64,000 nt of DNA, from assembly GCF_002575655.3 (NCBI RefSeq), contig NC_053035.3, positions 89,243,322 through 89,307,321 on the forward strand, given 5' to 3'. The notes under the pieces were generated by a model, which made no database searches, was not told the DNA's origin, and saw only the letters and a program-made list of their open reading frames with translations. The DNA is from Aegilops tauschii subsp. strangulata (taxonomy: Eukaryota; Streptophyta; Magnoliopsida; Poales; Poaceae). Position 1 is the stretch's first letter, and each line of letters opens with the position of its first letter. Position numbers and translations under genes: made by a program. Below are positions 1-12,300 of the stretch, one piece after another.

Positions 1-2160
1 ACTGGAGAACCGGAGAGAATAGCACTACCGGCAGTCATCACAAAGCCGGGCTCTTCTCCGGACACTAGCTCCGAACCCTCGAAATCCACGTCATGCAAGT
101 TCGGCCAGGGAACATCAGTCCCCGCCCAAACCTTGCTGTTAAACAAGGCTCTGGACTTAATGCGGTCCCTTGCCATCATAGAGGAACCGCTTTCGTATTG
201 CGCCCATCCCGGACTAGGGGCTGAAAATAGGGAACTTTACTTCCCACCCACCACCCACTTTATAGCCACTGTCGAGGATCTAACCGACATGCTCGACTAC
301 GCCTCCCAAGACATCGACGGTATGTACGACGATGCCGGAGAGGAGCAGGCCCAAAACCCGCCATTCACCGGACGCTGGACGGCCACTTCCTTGTATGATG
401 AGTACATGGTGAACACACAGTAAGAAGGCGATGGCGATGAGGAGAAGGACCCAGTCGAGGATGAACCTCCTAAGATACCACCGAAGCGTCGACGTCAGTG
501 CCACCGCTCTAAATCGCGTCGCGGAAAAAACAACATTATCGGCACCGGAGACAATGATACTCTGGAGAACACCGAAGACCAAGAAGACCTCATCGAACCA
601 ACATCCGAACTAGATGATCGGGAGGACGAGCAAGTTGACCCTGATGAACAAGCAGGGAACTATCTACCACTCTCCGAGGATGACGTGAGCCTCAGTGATG
701 AATATTTTATCATGCCAGAGGAACCCCTCGAACAAGAGCGCTTTAACCGCCGGCTAATAGCCATGGAAAGAAGCCTAAAAAAGAAGTAGTAGCAGCTTCA
801 AGCTGACCAAGATCTGCTCAACGACAGATGGACTAATGTCCTGGCAGCCGAAGAATACGTCCTTGAACGCCCAACAAAGGGTTACCCGAAGCGTAATCTG
901 CTATCCCAATTCGACGATGAGGCGCTGGAGCCCATACCACCCGCGCGTAACGTGGCTGACGGACCTGACCGACCACCACGTGGCCGGGATAGAATGGCAA
1001 CTCAAGCCGAACACCAGCCCGCGCCACCTTGCCATAAAACAGAGAAACAACAGCTCGGGGATACACATACGACCTACGACAGGACCTGGAAAATAGAGCA
1101 GGTCAGACAAGATCCATCTATGGATCGCGGGGGCGTGCCCCGGCACGTGAGGACGGCTATCAAGCCTGGCACGACAAGCACAACCACGCCCGGGCCGAAA
1201 ACCACATACGGACTTCATCCGAACTGCGTCGTGATGTTACTCGATACAGAGGTGCCGCACACCCCCTATGCTTCACCGATGAGGTAATGGAGCACCAGTT
1301 CCCAGAAGGGTTTAAACCCATGTACACCGAATCATATGATGGCACAACAGATCCCGCGGTATGGATTGAAGACTTTCTTCTCCACATTCTCATGGCACGC
1401 GGTGATGATCTACATGCCATCAGGTACCCCCCCCCCCTAAAACTCAAGGGGCCAGCACAGCACTGCTGAACAACCTACCAGAAAACGCTATTGGTAGTTG
1501 GGAAGACTTGGTGGATGCATTTAGAGACAACTTCCAAGGCGCCGATGACCATAGTCACATAATCCAGCAACCCGGGGAATCGGCCCGGCAGCTCTGGACC
1601 AGGTTCCTCATCAAAAAGAACAAGATTGTGGATTGTCCGGACGCCGAAGCCCTCGCGACCTTCAAGCATAGCATCCGAGACGAGTGGCTCGCCCGACACC
1701 CTGGCCAAGAATGACCCGCTTTTGCGCGGGAGAGGATAGCTGGCTTGCTCGGAGAAGCAATAGCACCAGCGACCCTGGCACCACCGAACCCAGGGACGAC
1801 AATGGCAAGCCACGACGCAACAAGCACAAGCGTCAAAACAATAACGAAGAAACCCAGGACACGGCGGTCAATGCCGGATTCAGTGGCGCCAAACCCGGTC
1901 AACGGAAGAAGCCATTCAAAGGAAACAGAGAGGGCCCGTCCAGTTTAGACAGAATACTCGATCGGCCTTGCCAGATTCATGGCACCCCCGATAAGCCCGC
2001 TAATCACACCAACAGAAATTGTTGGGTCTTTAAACAGGCTGGCAAACTCAACGCCGAACACAAGGGGAAAGGATCGCCCAGCGACGACGATGACCAAGAG
2101 CCTCCTCAACTGAACACAGGGGGACAGAAGCAATTTCCCCCCGAGGTAAAAACTGTGAAT
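1..2160 (+). pseudogene. gag: Decayed Gag of retrotransposon A
   Basis: Gag forms the particle that packages retroelement RNA. The reading frame can be followed from base 1 through 133-423, about 430-1,280, 1,287-1,465, 1,508-1,714 and 1,684-2,160. It is broken by a TAA at 421, a TAG TAG pair at 787-792 and several frame changes near 1,280, 1,440 and 1,700. An acidic N-terminal region is followed by the retrotransposon gag core (GTTDPAVWIEDFLLH near 1,337, then IIQQPGESARQLWTRF near 1,558). A basic segment then ends in a Cys/His cluster (CQIHGTPDK, HTNRNCWVF near 1,970-2,030) that may serve as an atypical zinc knuckle. The start lies left of the window or in poorly conserved sequence. The gene cannot make full-length Gag. 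Confidence 0.8.
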
Positions 2161-2867
2161 ATGATATATGTCACACATAGCCCTAAGAGGGAACGCAAGC
2201 GTGCACTACGGAACGTCTACGCCTTAGAGCCGGTCGCCGCGAAATTCAACCCATGGTCGGCTTGTCCAATCAGCTTCGATCGGAAGGACCACCCAACCAG
2301 TATCCGTCATGGAGGGTCGGCAGCTCTGGTCCTCGATCCAATCATCGACGGATTCCACCTCACATGAGTCCTCATGGACGGAGGCAGCAGTCTCAATCTA
2401 CTTTATCAAGACACTGTCCGCAAAATGGGCATCGATCCGTCAAGAATCAAGCCCACTAAAACTACCTTCAAAGGAGTGATACTTGGTGTAGAAGCCCACT
2501 GCACGGGCTCAATCATGTTGGAAGTCATCTTCGATTCACCGGACAACTTCCGAAGCGAAGACTTGATCTTCGATATCGTCCCATTCTGCAGCGGCTATCA
2601 TGCGCTCCTCGGACGAACCGCTTTAACGCGGTCCCGCACTACGCCTATCTAAAGCTTAAGATGCCCGGTCCGCGCGGCGTCATTACAATCAACGGAAACA
2701 TGGAACGCTCCCTCCGTACCGAGGAGCATACCGCGGCCATCGCGGCCGAAGTACAAAGCGGCCCTATCAAGCCGCACACCTCATCGGCTATTAAGCCGCC
2801 GGACTTTATTACGCAAGGCCGGACAGTTCGGCATGCTGGAAGCCCAGCAATCCCAGGGTCGGATTAG
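2161..2867 (+). pseudogene. Retropepsin-like protease region of retrotransposon A
   Basis: This follows Gag directly and begins with MIYVTHSPKRERKRALR. The aspartic-protease motif is VLMDGGSSLNLLYQDT near 2,371-2,418, in place of the usual DTG or DSG, and it is followed by the flap and LLGRTA region near 2,607-2,625. A TGA at 2,365-2,367 replaces the residue before VLMDGG; a CGA-to-TGA change is the likely origin. A frame change near 2,630 breaks the LGRTA segment, after which the reading resumes (MPGPRGVITING) to 2,867. The homologous stretch in B (6,940-7,500) is more intact. No RT follows in A. Confidence 0.75.
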
Positions 2868-4091
2868 CAGTTTCGCCTCCGTCTATTGCCACATACATCA
2901 GCGAGATTCGTATCGCGCGCGCACAATTACGCACTCAAAGTACCTTGGGCATCAGCGGAGGCAAAATACGGACATGCCTATAGTACGGTTTGACCCTATA
3001 TGGTCTCCCCCTCATTTTTACTTATTTCTTACCTTTTACCATAGGTGAATTAAAACCTCCTCATCCTACGGACTCACAAGTGCTCTCCCCGAGCCCGGTT
3101 CCGTAGAAATAGTCGAAGACCATTCCCCTTAAGGAATCTTTCTTACTCAAGCGAAAGCGGCGCAGACGTGCGGCAGGAAGGTGCAAAGGATTTTGTAGAC
3201 CATAACCTCACTCAAAGAACCTGTATAGAGCTTTTCTCTTTAGCCTTAAGACCCCCAGCATGTAAAATAGCCTTGGTGATTATGGTACGATCTGTAATAC
3301 TATGTTTTGACGTATCAATCAGATTCACATGAAGCAAATTCTTCCTTGGTATTGTCTTCACTTATAGACTTTATTCCGTCTCTTCAGTTATCTCGGCAAA
3401 AATTGCCACGGGCTCTATATGGCAACATATGTGTTGCCAACCAAAAAGTCCGAATAGCTTTCTAGCACAATTCGGCGTCCTGAGCTCGGCATTATATGCA
3501 TCGGCTCCTAATCATGTCTTTGGTCAATAGTTGGGTTGCCCGGCTCCTGTGTTTGCTACCTTACGTTCCGTCTGATCGGCTAGGGTAGTAAAGGGAGAAC
3601 TACTGCGATTGTGCTTCTGGTTTGCCCGGTTAAGCACCTCAGTAGAGAAAGCCGAAAACTGACTGTCATGATGCGGCGAGAGCTGGTCAGCCACTCGGCG
3701 AATTATCAAAATCTTTAGCGATATCTTCCGTATTACACGAAGGACCGTTTTCCGGTCACCTATGCAACGCATACACATTAGGATAGCCGCATACATACCA
3801 GGGGCTACTTTGTAGACCCATCGTCAAATTCCTACAGCTAAGTGAGAGCAATAAAATAGCATAGTCTGGTTCACCGCACTGACACCTCCTTCATGGACCA
3901 AGACGTTGGGTTAAGTGTAGTCATGTGCAATTCTGAACACCCCAGTAGTATCTACAAGGGGGTTGAAGCCGACGACTGGGAACTCTTAGATATAAAACGG
4001 CAACACAGGAGGATAAAAATCTTCATAAACGAACGAATATATTACAAAAAACTTAGTTCATGATACAAACTCCCAAACAGTTCGGACTCAT
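2868..4091. other. Non-coding spacer between protease and antisense gene of element A
   Basis: I see no coding sequence on either strand. The part near 3,535-3,620 is recognisably similar to the post-integrase spacer of B at 38,225-38,310 (both contain GGCTCCTGTGTTT or GCTCCTGTGTTT, then a CTACGTTCC block, then GGCTAGGG). It therefore probably represents the region downstream of pol, joined to the protease end without a pol gene. Confidence 0.6.
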
Positions 4092-6643
4092 TCATTCGAA
4101 CACTACATCCTTCGAGCATTCGCCTTCTACAAGGCGGGCACCCTTGAGAACTTCCTCAAAGTAGTACTTCGGTGTACGGTGGTCCTTGCTTTCGGGCGAA
4201 CCCTCGACTGTCACCTTTTCGTCCTTCATCTTCCCCCAGTGCATCTTGACACGGGCGAAGGCCATTCGCGCCCCTTCTATACAAGACCACCTCTTAACAG
4301 TGTCAATTCGGGGCAATGCATCGACGAGATGCCACACGAGGCCGAAGTAGCTGTCCGGAATGGCTTCGGCCAGCCACAACCGGACTATGACGTCCTTCAT
4401 GGCCGCACTGGACATCTTCTGCAGCTCCGCCCATTGTGCCATCTGGTCATTTAGCAGTACGGGACATTCCTGCCCCGCAAACTGCAACCAGAAGAGCTTC
4501 TCCGTCGCGTACCCCACCTGGGCCTGGAAGAATTGGGCGGCGTCCGTAGCACTCTTCGGCAGATCTGCATATGCATTTGGAAAACTCCATAGTCGATTAA
4601 GCAAGGCATACTTCCAGGCCCCCAATTTATCCTGTAAAAGAAAGGGCTTACCAGCCGCTATCTGTCCGGCTTGACGGATTTCCTCACGCGCTGCGTGGGA
4701 TTCGGACCGCACCTCTGAAGCTTCTTGAAGGGCCTTGGCGAGTTCGGTCTCCCTCGCCTGATTTTCCTTTTCTAAGGACTCGCACTTGGCGGCGGCGAGC
4801 TTTTGCTCCATCTCGGTCACCCGTTCCTCAAAACGGCACCGAGCAGTCTTTTCGGCCACTAAGTCCGCAGCCGCTTTATCCGCAGCCGCCTTGCTTACCA
4901 TGCTTGCTCCTTGGCTTGGGCAAGCTCACCCCTGAGGGTCTCCACCGCGGCGGCGCCATCTGTGCAAATACGCGCATTTCAGCTCTTGAACTTCCACAAA
5001 ACACGGACATAAACATGCATAAAGTTAGATGTATCTTATACCTTGCGCCTGGTCGAGCCACGTGTTGACAAGGAATAGGTCCTCATCGGCCCGTTCCAGT
5101 TTCCATTTGAGTTCGGAAACTTCCGTTGATTTGGCAGTCGCCGCTAGCAGAGAAGCCTGTGTGAATCCAGATAAAAGTATCTTACCACCTGACAACTGGT
5201 TATTGATCCTCTGCTCGCTTTTTTTCAAAGAACCGAACAGAGTCTTAGGGGCCACTATCTATATACATGCATATTTCTCATAAAAACAAAATTATTACAT
5301 TGTGTACCTCGAAGCATTCCAGCAGGCTGGAAAAGGCTTCGTTCAGCCCGCTCTTGGCGGATTGAATCTTCTCAGCCACCGTACCCATTAGGATGCAGTG
5401 CTCATCTAGGATGGATGCACTTTGAAGTGCGTCCACCATGGTATCCGGCGCCTCCGGATTAGAAAAGGTCGCCACACCCCCGCCCTCCTGTGGGGGGTCA
5501 CTCATTAGACTCCGGAGCCTTATTGGTCTCCGGAGTAGTATGGAACAGGGGGTCGGATTGACCGGGGTCCCCGTCGCCGGTCTTCGTAGGGGCCGTACCC
5601 CTCAGTCTTTCGGTAGCCGAGGTGTTGCCCTCGGGCACCGTTAAGTCGACCCCGTGTCTCTTCAAGGCCCGGAGAGGGCCTATGGGATGACACCTCGGGG
5701 GCATCCGCCCTAGGCGGCGGGGAGGCTGGGGAAGGTGACTCGCTCTCCATCATCTCCGGCGGGAGATCCCCGAAGATGAGGGTAGCTGGGGGATACTATG
5801 GGCCGGACTAAAAAGATGGAACTTAGAGTTATCATCACAGTTCATAATGATTGGGTGAGTGTGAAGAATCCCGGGCTACATACGAGTCGGCTTGGGGCTT
5901 GGTCCGGCGACGATGCTTTGGGATGGCCTCGGCGTCTGACTCCGAGTCATCGGGGATGGTGATTTTGTCCCTCTTGGAGGCTTCAGCCTCTAGGTCTTCC
6001 GAGGCCGCCCTCTTCTTGCCCTTGTGGGGAGGATCTTCTTCTTCCGCCTCCTCCTCTTCGTCGTCGTCGCCCTAGTGAGAGGACTGGGCATCAGCTTCTC
6101 CGGACATTGCGTCTGAAGTGCCCTCCTCTTTCTTCTTCCTCTTCTTGTCCTTCTTTACCAGCGCCTGGTATGGCGCCGGGACCAGCATCCTCATTAGTAG
6201 AGGATTGGTTGGATCTTCGGGGAGCGAAGCCGGACACCGGATCTGCTCCGCCTTCTTGATTCGGACCTGTTTGGGGGATGGACTACTCAAATACTTGTCC
6301 TTTGGAGCAACGAACCTACTAATGTTCGGAGGTTTTGGAATTTACCTCAGAGGCCGGATGGTTGCAGTAAAGGCCGGTGTCGTCTGATGACTTTGGCCAT
6401 GTTTTCTGCTTCTTAAAAAGCAGCTTCCAGATCCCCTTATGTGTTGTGCCATAGAACCGTTGTAGGGTCCGTGGCCCTTCCGGATTGAACTCCCACATCT
6501 TGAGGGGCCGACGCTGGCAGCGAAGTTCTCGGCGGATCAGCATCACTTGGATTACGTCGGCGAGGGTAATGTCCTTCGCTATCATGCTCTGGATGCGTTT
6601 CAGCAACAGCTGCACCTCAAGGACCGACCCCCAGTCCGGACCC
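4092..6643 (-). pseudogene. Antisense multi-exon gene of element A (gypsy-type transposon domain, PF04195-like, with coiled coil)
   Basis: This gene lies opposite to gag-pol, between pol position and the 3' LTR. From its 5' side the recognisable pieces are: 6,615-6,348 (IQVMLIRRELRCQRR, WEFNPEGPRTLQRFYGTTHK), an intron, 6,290-6,072 (Lys/Glu-rich), weaker pieces at 5,750-5,025, and a long last exon 4,901-4,092. The last exon holds a coiled coil (about residues 1-75) and a conserved C-terminal domain (LPKSATDAAQFFQAQVGYAT; GARMAFARVK). The first half, present in C at 53,420-54,130, is missing because of a deletion joining this gene to the LTR near 6,643-6,668. A frame break is likely near 4,898. 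The biochemical role is unknown. The PF04195 assignment is from remembered family sequence. Confidence 0.7.
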
Positions 6644-6667
6644 TTGTCGGTCCAGGATGTGAGCCTC

Positions 6668-6930
6668 AGCGGGGTTTAGTCCGTAGAGGCAATCATAATC
6701 ATAATCATACAGGCTAGACATCTAGGGTTTAGCCATTACGATCTCGAGGTAGATCAACTCTTGTGACCTCTATACTCATCAAAGTCAATCAAGCAGGAAG
6801 TAGGGTATTACCTCCATCAAGAGGGCCCGAACCTGGGTAAACATTGTGTCCCCTACCTCCTGTTACCTTTGATCCTTAGACGCACAGTTCGGGACCCCCT
6901 ACCCGAGATCTGCCAGTTTTGACACCGACA
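6668..6930 (+). repeat. 3' LTR fragment of element A
   Basis: The last 263 bp of an LTR, ending GACACCGACA. It is the reverse complement counterpart of 52,420-52,690, with shared blocks such as AGACGCACAGTTCGGGACCC and GGGCCCGAACCTGGGTAAAC. The LTR's 5' part (TGAGGGAGTCC start, seen inverted at 52,888) and its TATA box are deleted. Confidence 0.8.
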
Positions 6931-9331
6931 ACCTTTTCTTCAAATAATCGACGCAAGAGGGCACTACGTGACCTCGCCGAGATTAACCAAGCAGTCGCAG
7001 TAAATCCTTGGAACGATACGGCGATAACCTTCACCGCCGACGACGAGCCAAGGGCCCGATCTGTCCGAGCACCAGCCGCCTTAGTCTTAAACCCAATCGT
7101 GGATGGCTTTCGACTTACCAAAGTGCTCATGGACGGCTGCAGCGAACTGAACCTCATCTATGAGGATACGCTTGACAAAATGCAGATGGACTTGGGTCGT
7201 ATTGAGCAAAGCAGTACCACCTTTCGAGGAATAATCCCTAGTCGAGAAGCACGATGCTCGGGGAAAATCAAACTGGATGTAGTATTCGGCACGCCGGATA
7301 ATTACAGGTCCAAAGAGTTGCTTTTCCACGTGGCCCCTTTCAATAGCGGATACCGCACCCTCGTGCGGCGGGATGAGTTTGCACGCTTCCAAGCCATACC
7401 GCATTACGGCTACATGAAGCTTAAAATGCCAAGGCCTAACGGAGTGATCACCCTCACCAGTGATCCGGATATAGCACTCCGCGCCGAGAACAAAACAGCA
7501 TCCATCGGGGCACTGTCGGAAGCCCTCGCGGCCGAAGAACTGACCAACCTGCATACCATAGTGGACAAAAACGATGTGATCCTCGACAAGCGGCCCAAGT
7601 GCACCTCCTTCAAACCCGCGGATGAAATAGTCAAATTTCAAGTAGACCAGACGGACCCTAATAAAATAGCATCCATCGGGGCACAACTGGATCCGGCGGT
7701 CGATACCGCCCTACGAGCGTTTTTGCATGAAAACTGGGATATCTTCGCTTGGCACCCTTCGGATATGCCTGGGATCCCATGTGAACGGGCCGAACACAGC
7801 CTCAATATCATAAAGGGATTCAAACCAGTCAAGCAGACGCTGCGGCGGTTCTCCAAGCCCAAACGACAAGCCATGGGGAGGAGTTGGCCAAACTGCTCGA
7901 GGCCGGGTTCATCAGAGAAATTAAACGCCCGGATTGGCTAGCCAACCTGGTCATGGTGCCAAAGATGGACAAATCCTAGCGCCTTTGTGTTGATTTCAAA
8001 GACCTCAATAATGCCTGCCCTAAGGACCCCTTCCCACTACCCCACATCGACCAAATCATTGACGCAACCATGGGACATGACTCACTATGTTTCCTCGATG
8101 CCTACTCCGGATACCATCAAATTAAGACGCAGGAGTCCGACCAGGCCGCAACGGCCTTCATTACCCCGTATGGGCCTTTTTGCTTCAACACCATGCCCTT
8201 CGGGCTCAAAAATGCTGGCTCCACTTACCAACGCATGATTCAAACATGTTTGGAAAAACAAATAGGCAAAACAGTGGAGGCATACGTGAACGACGTGGTC
8301 ATCAAGACTAAACACGCCGAATCGCTGGTAGATGATTTACGCCTCACATTTGACAATCTTCGAATATATGACATACGGCTCAATCCGGAGAAATGTGTCT
8401 TCGGAGTTCCAGCTGGAAAACTACTCGGGTTCATCGTTTCGAATAGAGGAACCGAAGCGAACCCAGCCAAAATTTGAGCCCTATCGCAATTGGCAACTCC
8501 AACAGACTTAAAGCAAGTCCAGAAACTAGTTGGATGCATGGCAGCCTTGAGCCGCTTTATCTCCAGATTGGGAGAAAAGGCACTGCCGCTTTATCGGCTG
8601 CTCTGACGCACCGACCATTTTGAGTGGACGGATGCGGCAACGGCCGGATTGGAAGAAATAAAGACCTTGTTTGCAAGCAACCCAATCCTTGCCGCACCAA
8701 GGGCGAGTGAGCCTATGTTGCTCTACATATCTGCGACTCACCTGGTAGTGAGCACCGTACTCGTCGTCGAATGAAAGGAAGAGGGACATAAGTTCCCACT
8801 ACAGAAACCGGTATACTATGTATCGGCGGTCCTCACACCATGCAAGTCTCGATACCCACACTATCAGAAGATAGCGTATGCGGTCTTAATGGCATCTCAA
8901 AAGCTGCGACACTACTTTCAAGAGTGTTCAATTACAGTGGCATCCGAAGTACCACTCAATGATATTAAATAATTGGGATGCCACAGGCCGCATAGCCACA
9001 TGGGCCATTGAGCTCCTACCGTTTGAAATAACCTACAAGCCACGCCGAGCTATTAAATCTCATGTGCTGGCCGACTTTGTGGCCGAGTGGATGGAGGCTG
9101 AACAACCTAAAGAGTACAATACGTACTCCAACTGGGTAATGAACTTTGACGGCTCTAAAATGTTAGCCGGACTGGGGGCTGGCATCGTCCTAACATCCTG
9201 TACAGGGGACACATTCCGCTACATGCTAAAAATCATGCATACGGACTCCCAAAACGCAGCCGAATACGAAGCATTACTACATGGCCTCCGAATGGCTGTC
9301 TCCATGGGCATACAGATAAACAGAAAATTCG
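6931..9331 (+). pseudogene. pol: B pol part 1: protease, reverse transcriptase, RNase H and start of second RNase H
   Basis: The protease core is near 7,120-7,170 (VLMDGCSELNLIYEDT). RT runs from about 7,700 to 8,540: IFAWHPSDMPGIP, CVDFKDLNNACPKDPFPLP, LDAYSGYHQI and the MPFGLKNAGSTYQ block. The catalytic YVDD motif reads YVND (codon 8,289-8,291 is AAC), so the polymerase would be inactive. RNase H follows at 8,640-9,080, then the archaeal-type RNase H starts near 9,130 (WVMNFDGSKMLAGLGAGIV). Stops lie at 7,977 (TAG), 8,475, 8,604 and 8,772 (all TGA). Frame breaks lie near 7,880 and 8,960. The piece ends where the LARD is inserted. Some codons expected just before the insertion seem to be missing, compatible with a small in-frame deletion. 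Confidence 0.88.
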
Positions 9332-12300
9332 TGTCAGGACCCTGGTCCTAAGTCACGCTGATCTAGCATGTAACGCATCATATCACTTTGCGGCCTCACG
9401 CACGGTATTCCCACGGGTGCCACCTTACCTGGCCCGGGACCGTTTGCGCCTTTTGGCTCACGTATATGATAGTGTCGCTAGCATCCATATGACAGAGAAC
9501 CCGGGCCGACATGACTAGTCATAAACCCAAAGTGGCACTAACTTACATGGACAGGCATACATGACCCAGCAACGAACGTGTCGGTCATCAGCGAGTGAAT
9601 TCGGGATGTAGCAATTGGGCTAGCAGGACTCCGGGGATCCGGGCTGTAGCAGGCTAACAAGACTCCGAAAGACACCGCGTGACATTTCCCCGAAGGGACA
9701 GACACATGATCGAAGAAGGACACATGCCGGCCAGTCTAAGTGTTCCGGAGCAGTAGCGACTGGGCTAACAGGACTCCGTTAACCCGGGCTGTAGCAGACT
9801 ACCATGGCTCAGTGGAAGCACCAGACTACATTTCCCCATAAGAGAGGCTACCAAGGATAGACAACTAGGTTGTCGGATTCCACACATACCAAGCATTTCA
9901 ATCATACACACAATATGCTCGATATGTGTAAATACAACATGGCATCACAACATGACTCTATGACTCAAAGTATTTATTCATTAGGGTCTGAGGAGAGAGA
10001 TATTACAAACATGGGTCTCATGACCCAACATTCAGAGCATACAAGTCAGAGCACATGCGGAAGCTTAACATGTCTGAGTACACACTTCTACAAATGAAAA
10101 AGGCTGAGAAGCGTGACTATCTACCAGATCCTGCCGAGGGCACAAGATCGTAGCTGAGGTATCAAGCTAAACGTCAAAGTCCACGTGGAACTCCTAGCGA
10201 GACTGAAGTCTCTCTGCAAAACATAAATTAAGCAAACGTGAGTACAAATGTACCCAGCAAGACTTACATCAGAACTAACTACATATGCATTGGTATCAAC
10301 AAAGGGGGTGGTGGAGTTTAACTGCAGCAAGCCAGCTTTGACTCAGTGGCTAACCTGAACTACAATTGCAAGTAATTCTTTTGAGGTGGCGCACACGAGT
10401 CGACATATTCACTAAATAAATACACCACTATGGATCAGTTCCCGTCTCCCTACGAGAACGCAATCCATAGCACTCACGCTTATCTTGCGCATTTTAGAGT
10501 ATCCACTTTCACTTGTCTATGAACTGTACAGGCAACCCAGAAGTCCTTTACCCCGGACGCGGCTATTCGAATAGATGATGTTAACCCTGCAGGGGTGTAC
10601 TTCTTCACACACGCTCTCACCACTTACCGCCGTTTACACGACATGTACTCGGCAACCTTCAAGCAGAAGCCCAACGAGGGTGTCGGCTACGGCCTACCTA
10701 AACACTCAAGTCTCTAGTCCAGGTTTATCGCCTATTCAGGTTCCATCCGCAGGAGTCCGGCCGAGGTTTCCACATACGGCCCCGAACAATGTGTACAGGG
10801 TTCCGCGACCCCAAACGGGCGCCCGGCATACGCGGAAATGTGCCTACCGCATCACAGCCCACCCCTCGCGTCAGCGCTACTCACGGCCTCCAGCATACTA
10901 CAAACACCAGAAACTACTTGCAACTCCTAGACAGAGGACAAGGGTGGTTAAGAAGCCGAGAGGGGCACTTAAGCATTCCAATGCGTGGTAGTAGTTATTC
11001 ATGGATCACAAACACAGAACTCAGTTCCTGAAGACGGCTGCAATGAGACAACGCACCATGTACTCCTACATGGCCAGTAACCGCTACCTTTACCAAATCG
11101 TGTTCACACACTTAGCTCACACACAATAGGACATGTTCATCACCATTCCAATTCATTCCCGATGAATCCGACCTGACTCAACTCTAAGCAGTAGCAGGCA
11201 TGACAAACAAGCATGAATGAGTAGTCACATCAGGGCTCAAACAACTCCTACTCATGCTAGTGGGTTTCATCTATTTACTGTGGCAATGACAGGTCATGCA
11301 GAGGAAAAGGGGTTCAGCTACCGCAACATGTAACAGTTGAATCGTTGTTGTCCTAATGCAGTAAAAGAGAGCAGGAGCGAGAGAGTGGGATTGTATTGGA
11401 ATGAACAAGCGGGTTTTGCTTGCCTGGCACTTCTGAAGATAGTATAGCTCTTCATCGGTGTCATCGATCACGTCGTCAGAACACGTCTATCGAGAGGGAA
11501 CAACCACCGACAAACAAAGAAGAAACACAATCAATACCATGCAACAATATGATGCATGAATATGACATTGAAATATGCTGTTGATTGGCCTAATGCAACT
11601 AACAACAAGTTAAATGGAGTTGGTTTGAACACTAGGTTCAAATTCAAACTCCATATGTGCTTTCTTAAATGCCATTTAATTGAATTGTCCTAAACAGAGG
11701 ACATAAGTTGCTCTAACATGCATGCAAATGCCATAAACAAATTCTTTGGATTTTTCTGATCATTTTTCATATATAAATTATTTCCATTGGAGTTATAGAT
11801 TATTTTCTATGGATTTTTGAAGTTTAAGTCATTTTCTGGAATTTCTGGTTATTTCGAAAATAAACTAATTCTAGAAAAGATTAACTATGTCAGCACTGTG
11901 TCAGCATGATGTCAGGGAGTCAACAGGGCTGGTCCAAGTCAAACCTGACCAGAGGGGCCCATTAATCAGTGTCACATTGCTGGCTGGGGCGGCCAACGAT
12001 GGTGGTTGCAGGGGCTGGGGCGGCCGGAGACGACGGCGAGGAGCTCGGCCGCGGCGCCCGCGTTCGGGTGTGTGCGGGAGCACGGCTGCGCTATGCACAC
12101 GGGCGGGGCGAAGCACTGGAGATGCTCTACGCGGTGCAGCGAGCTTGGTGGACATGCGCCCGGGACCAAATGGACACCGGAGCATCGGCGGCGGCGAGCA
12201 CAGGCGGCGGCGGGGTTCGGTCATCGGCGAAACGGCGGCTACGGCGTGCAACCGAGAAAACGGAGAGGGGAAGGAGGAGCAGCAGCTCACAGTGGTTGCA

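Larger units (their letters stand above)
1..6930 (+). mobile_element. Ty3/gypsy retrotransposon A (Tat-lineage, Fatima-like), 5' end outside window
   Basis: Plus-strand order is gag, protease, a non-coding spacer, a multi-exon gene on the opposite strand, then an LTR fragment ending in CACCGACA at 6,930. The inverse of the same LTR sequence begins element C at 52,420. No reverse transcriptase, RNase H or integrase is seen between the protease and the spacer, so A appears non-autonomous or internally deleted. Sequence after 6,930 switches abruptly to the protease region of another gypsy element in the same orientation, which fits insertion of A into B; A's 5' LTR and the left TSD copy would lie left of base 1. 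The Fatima name is from memory of the LTR ends. Confidence 0.8.

Noticed and set aside
9870..10097. 75-codon ORF conserved in both LARD LTRs (also 17,177-17,404)
   Set aside because: Conserved only because the LTRs are copies. It lies on the strand opposite to the element, starts in repeated LTR sequence and shows no domain.
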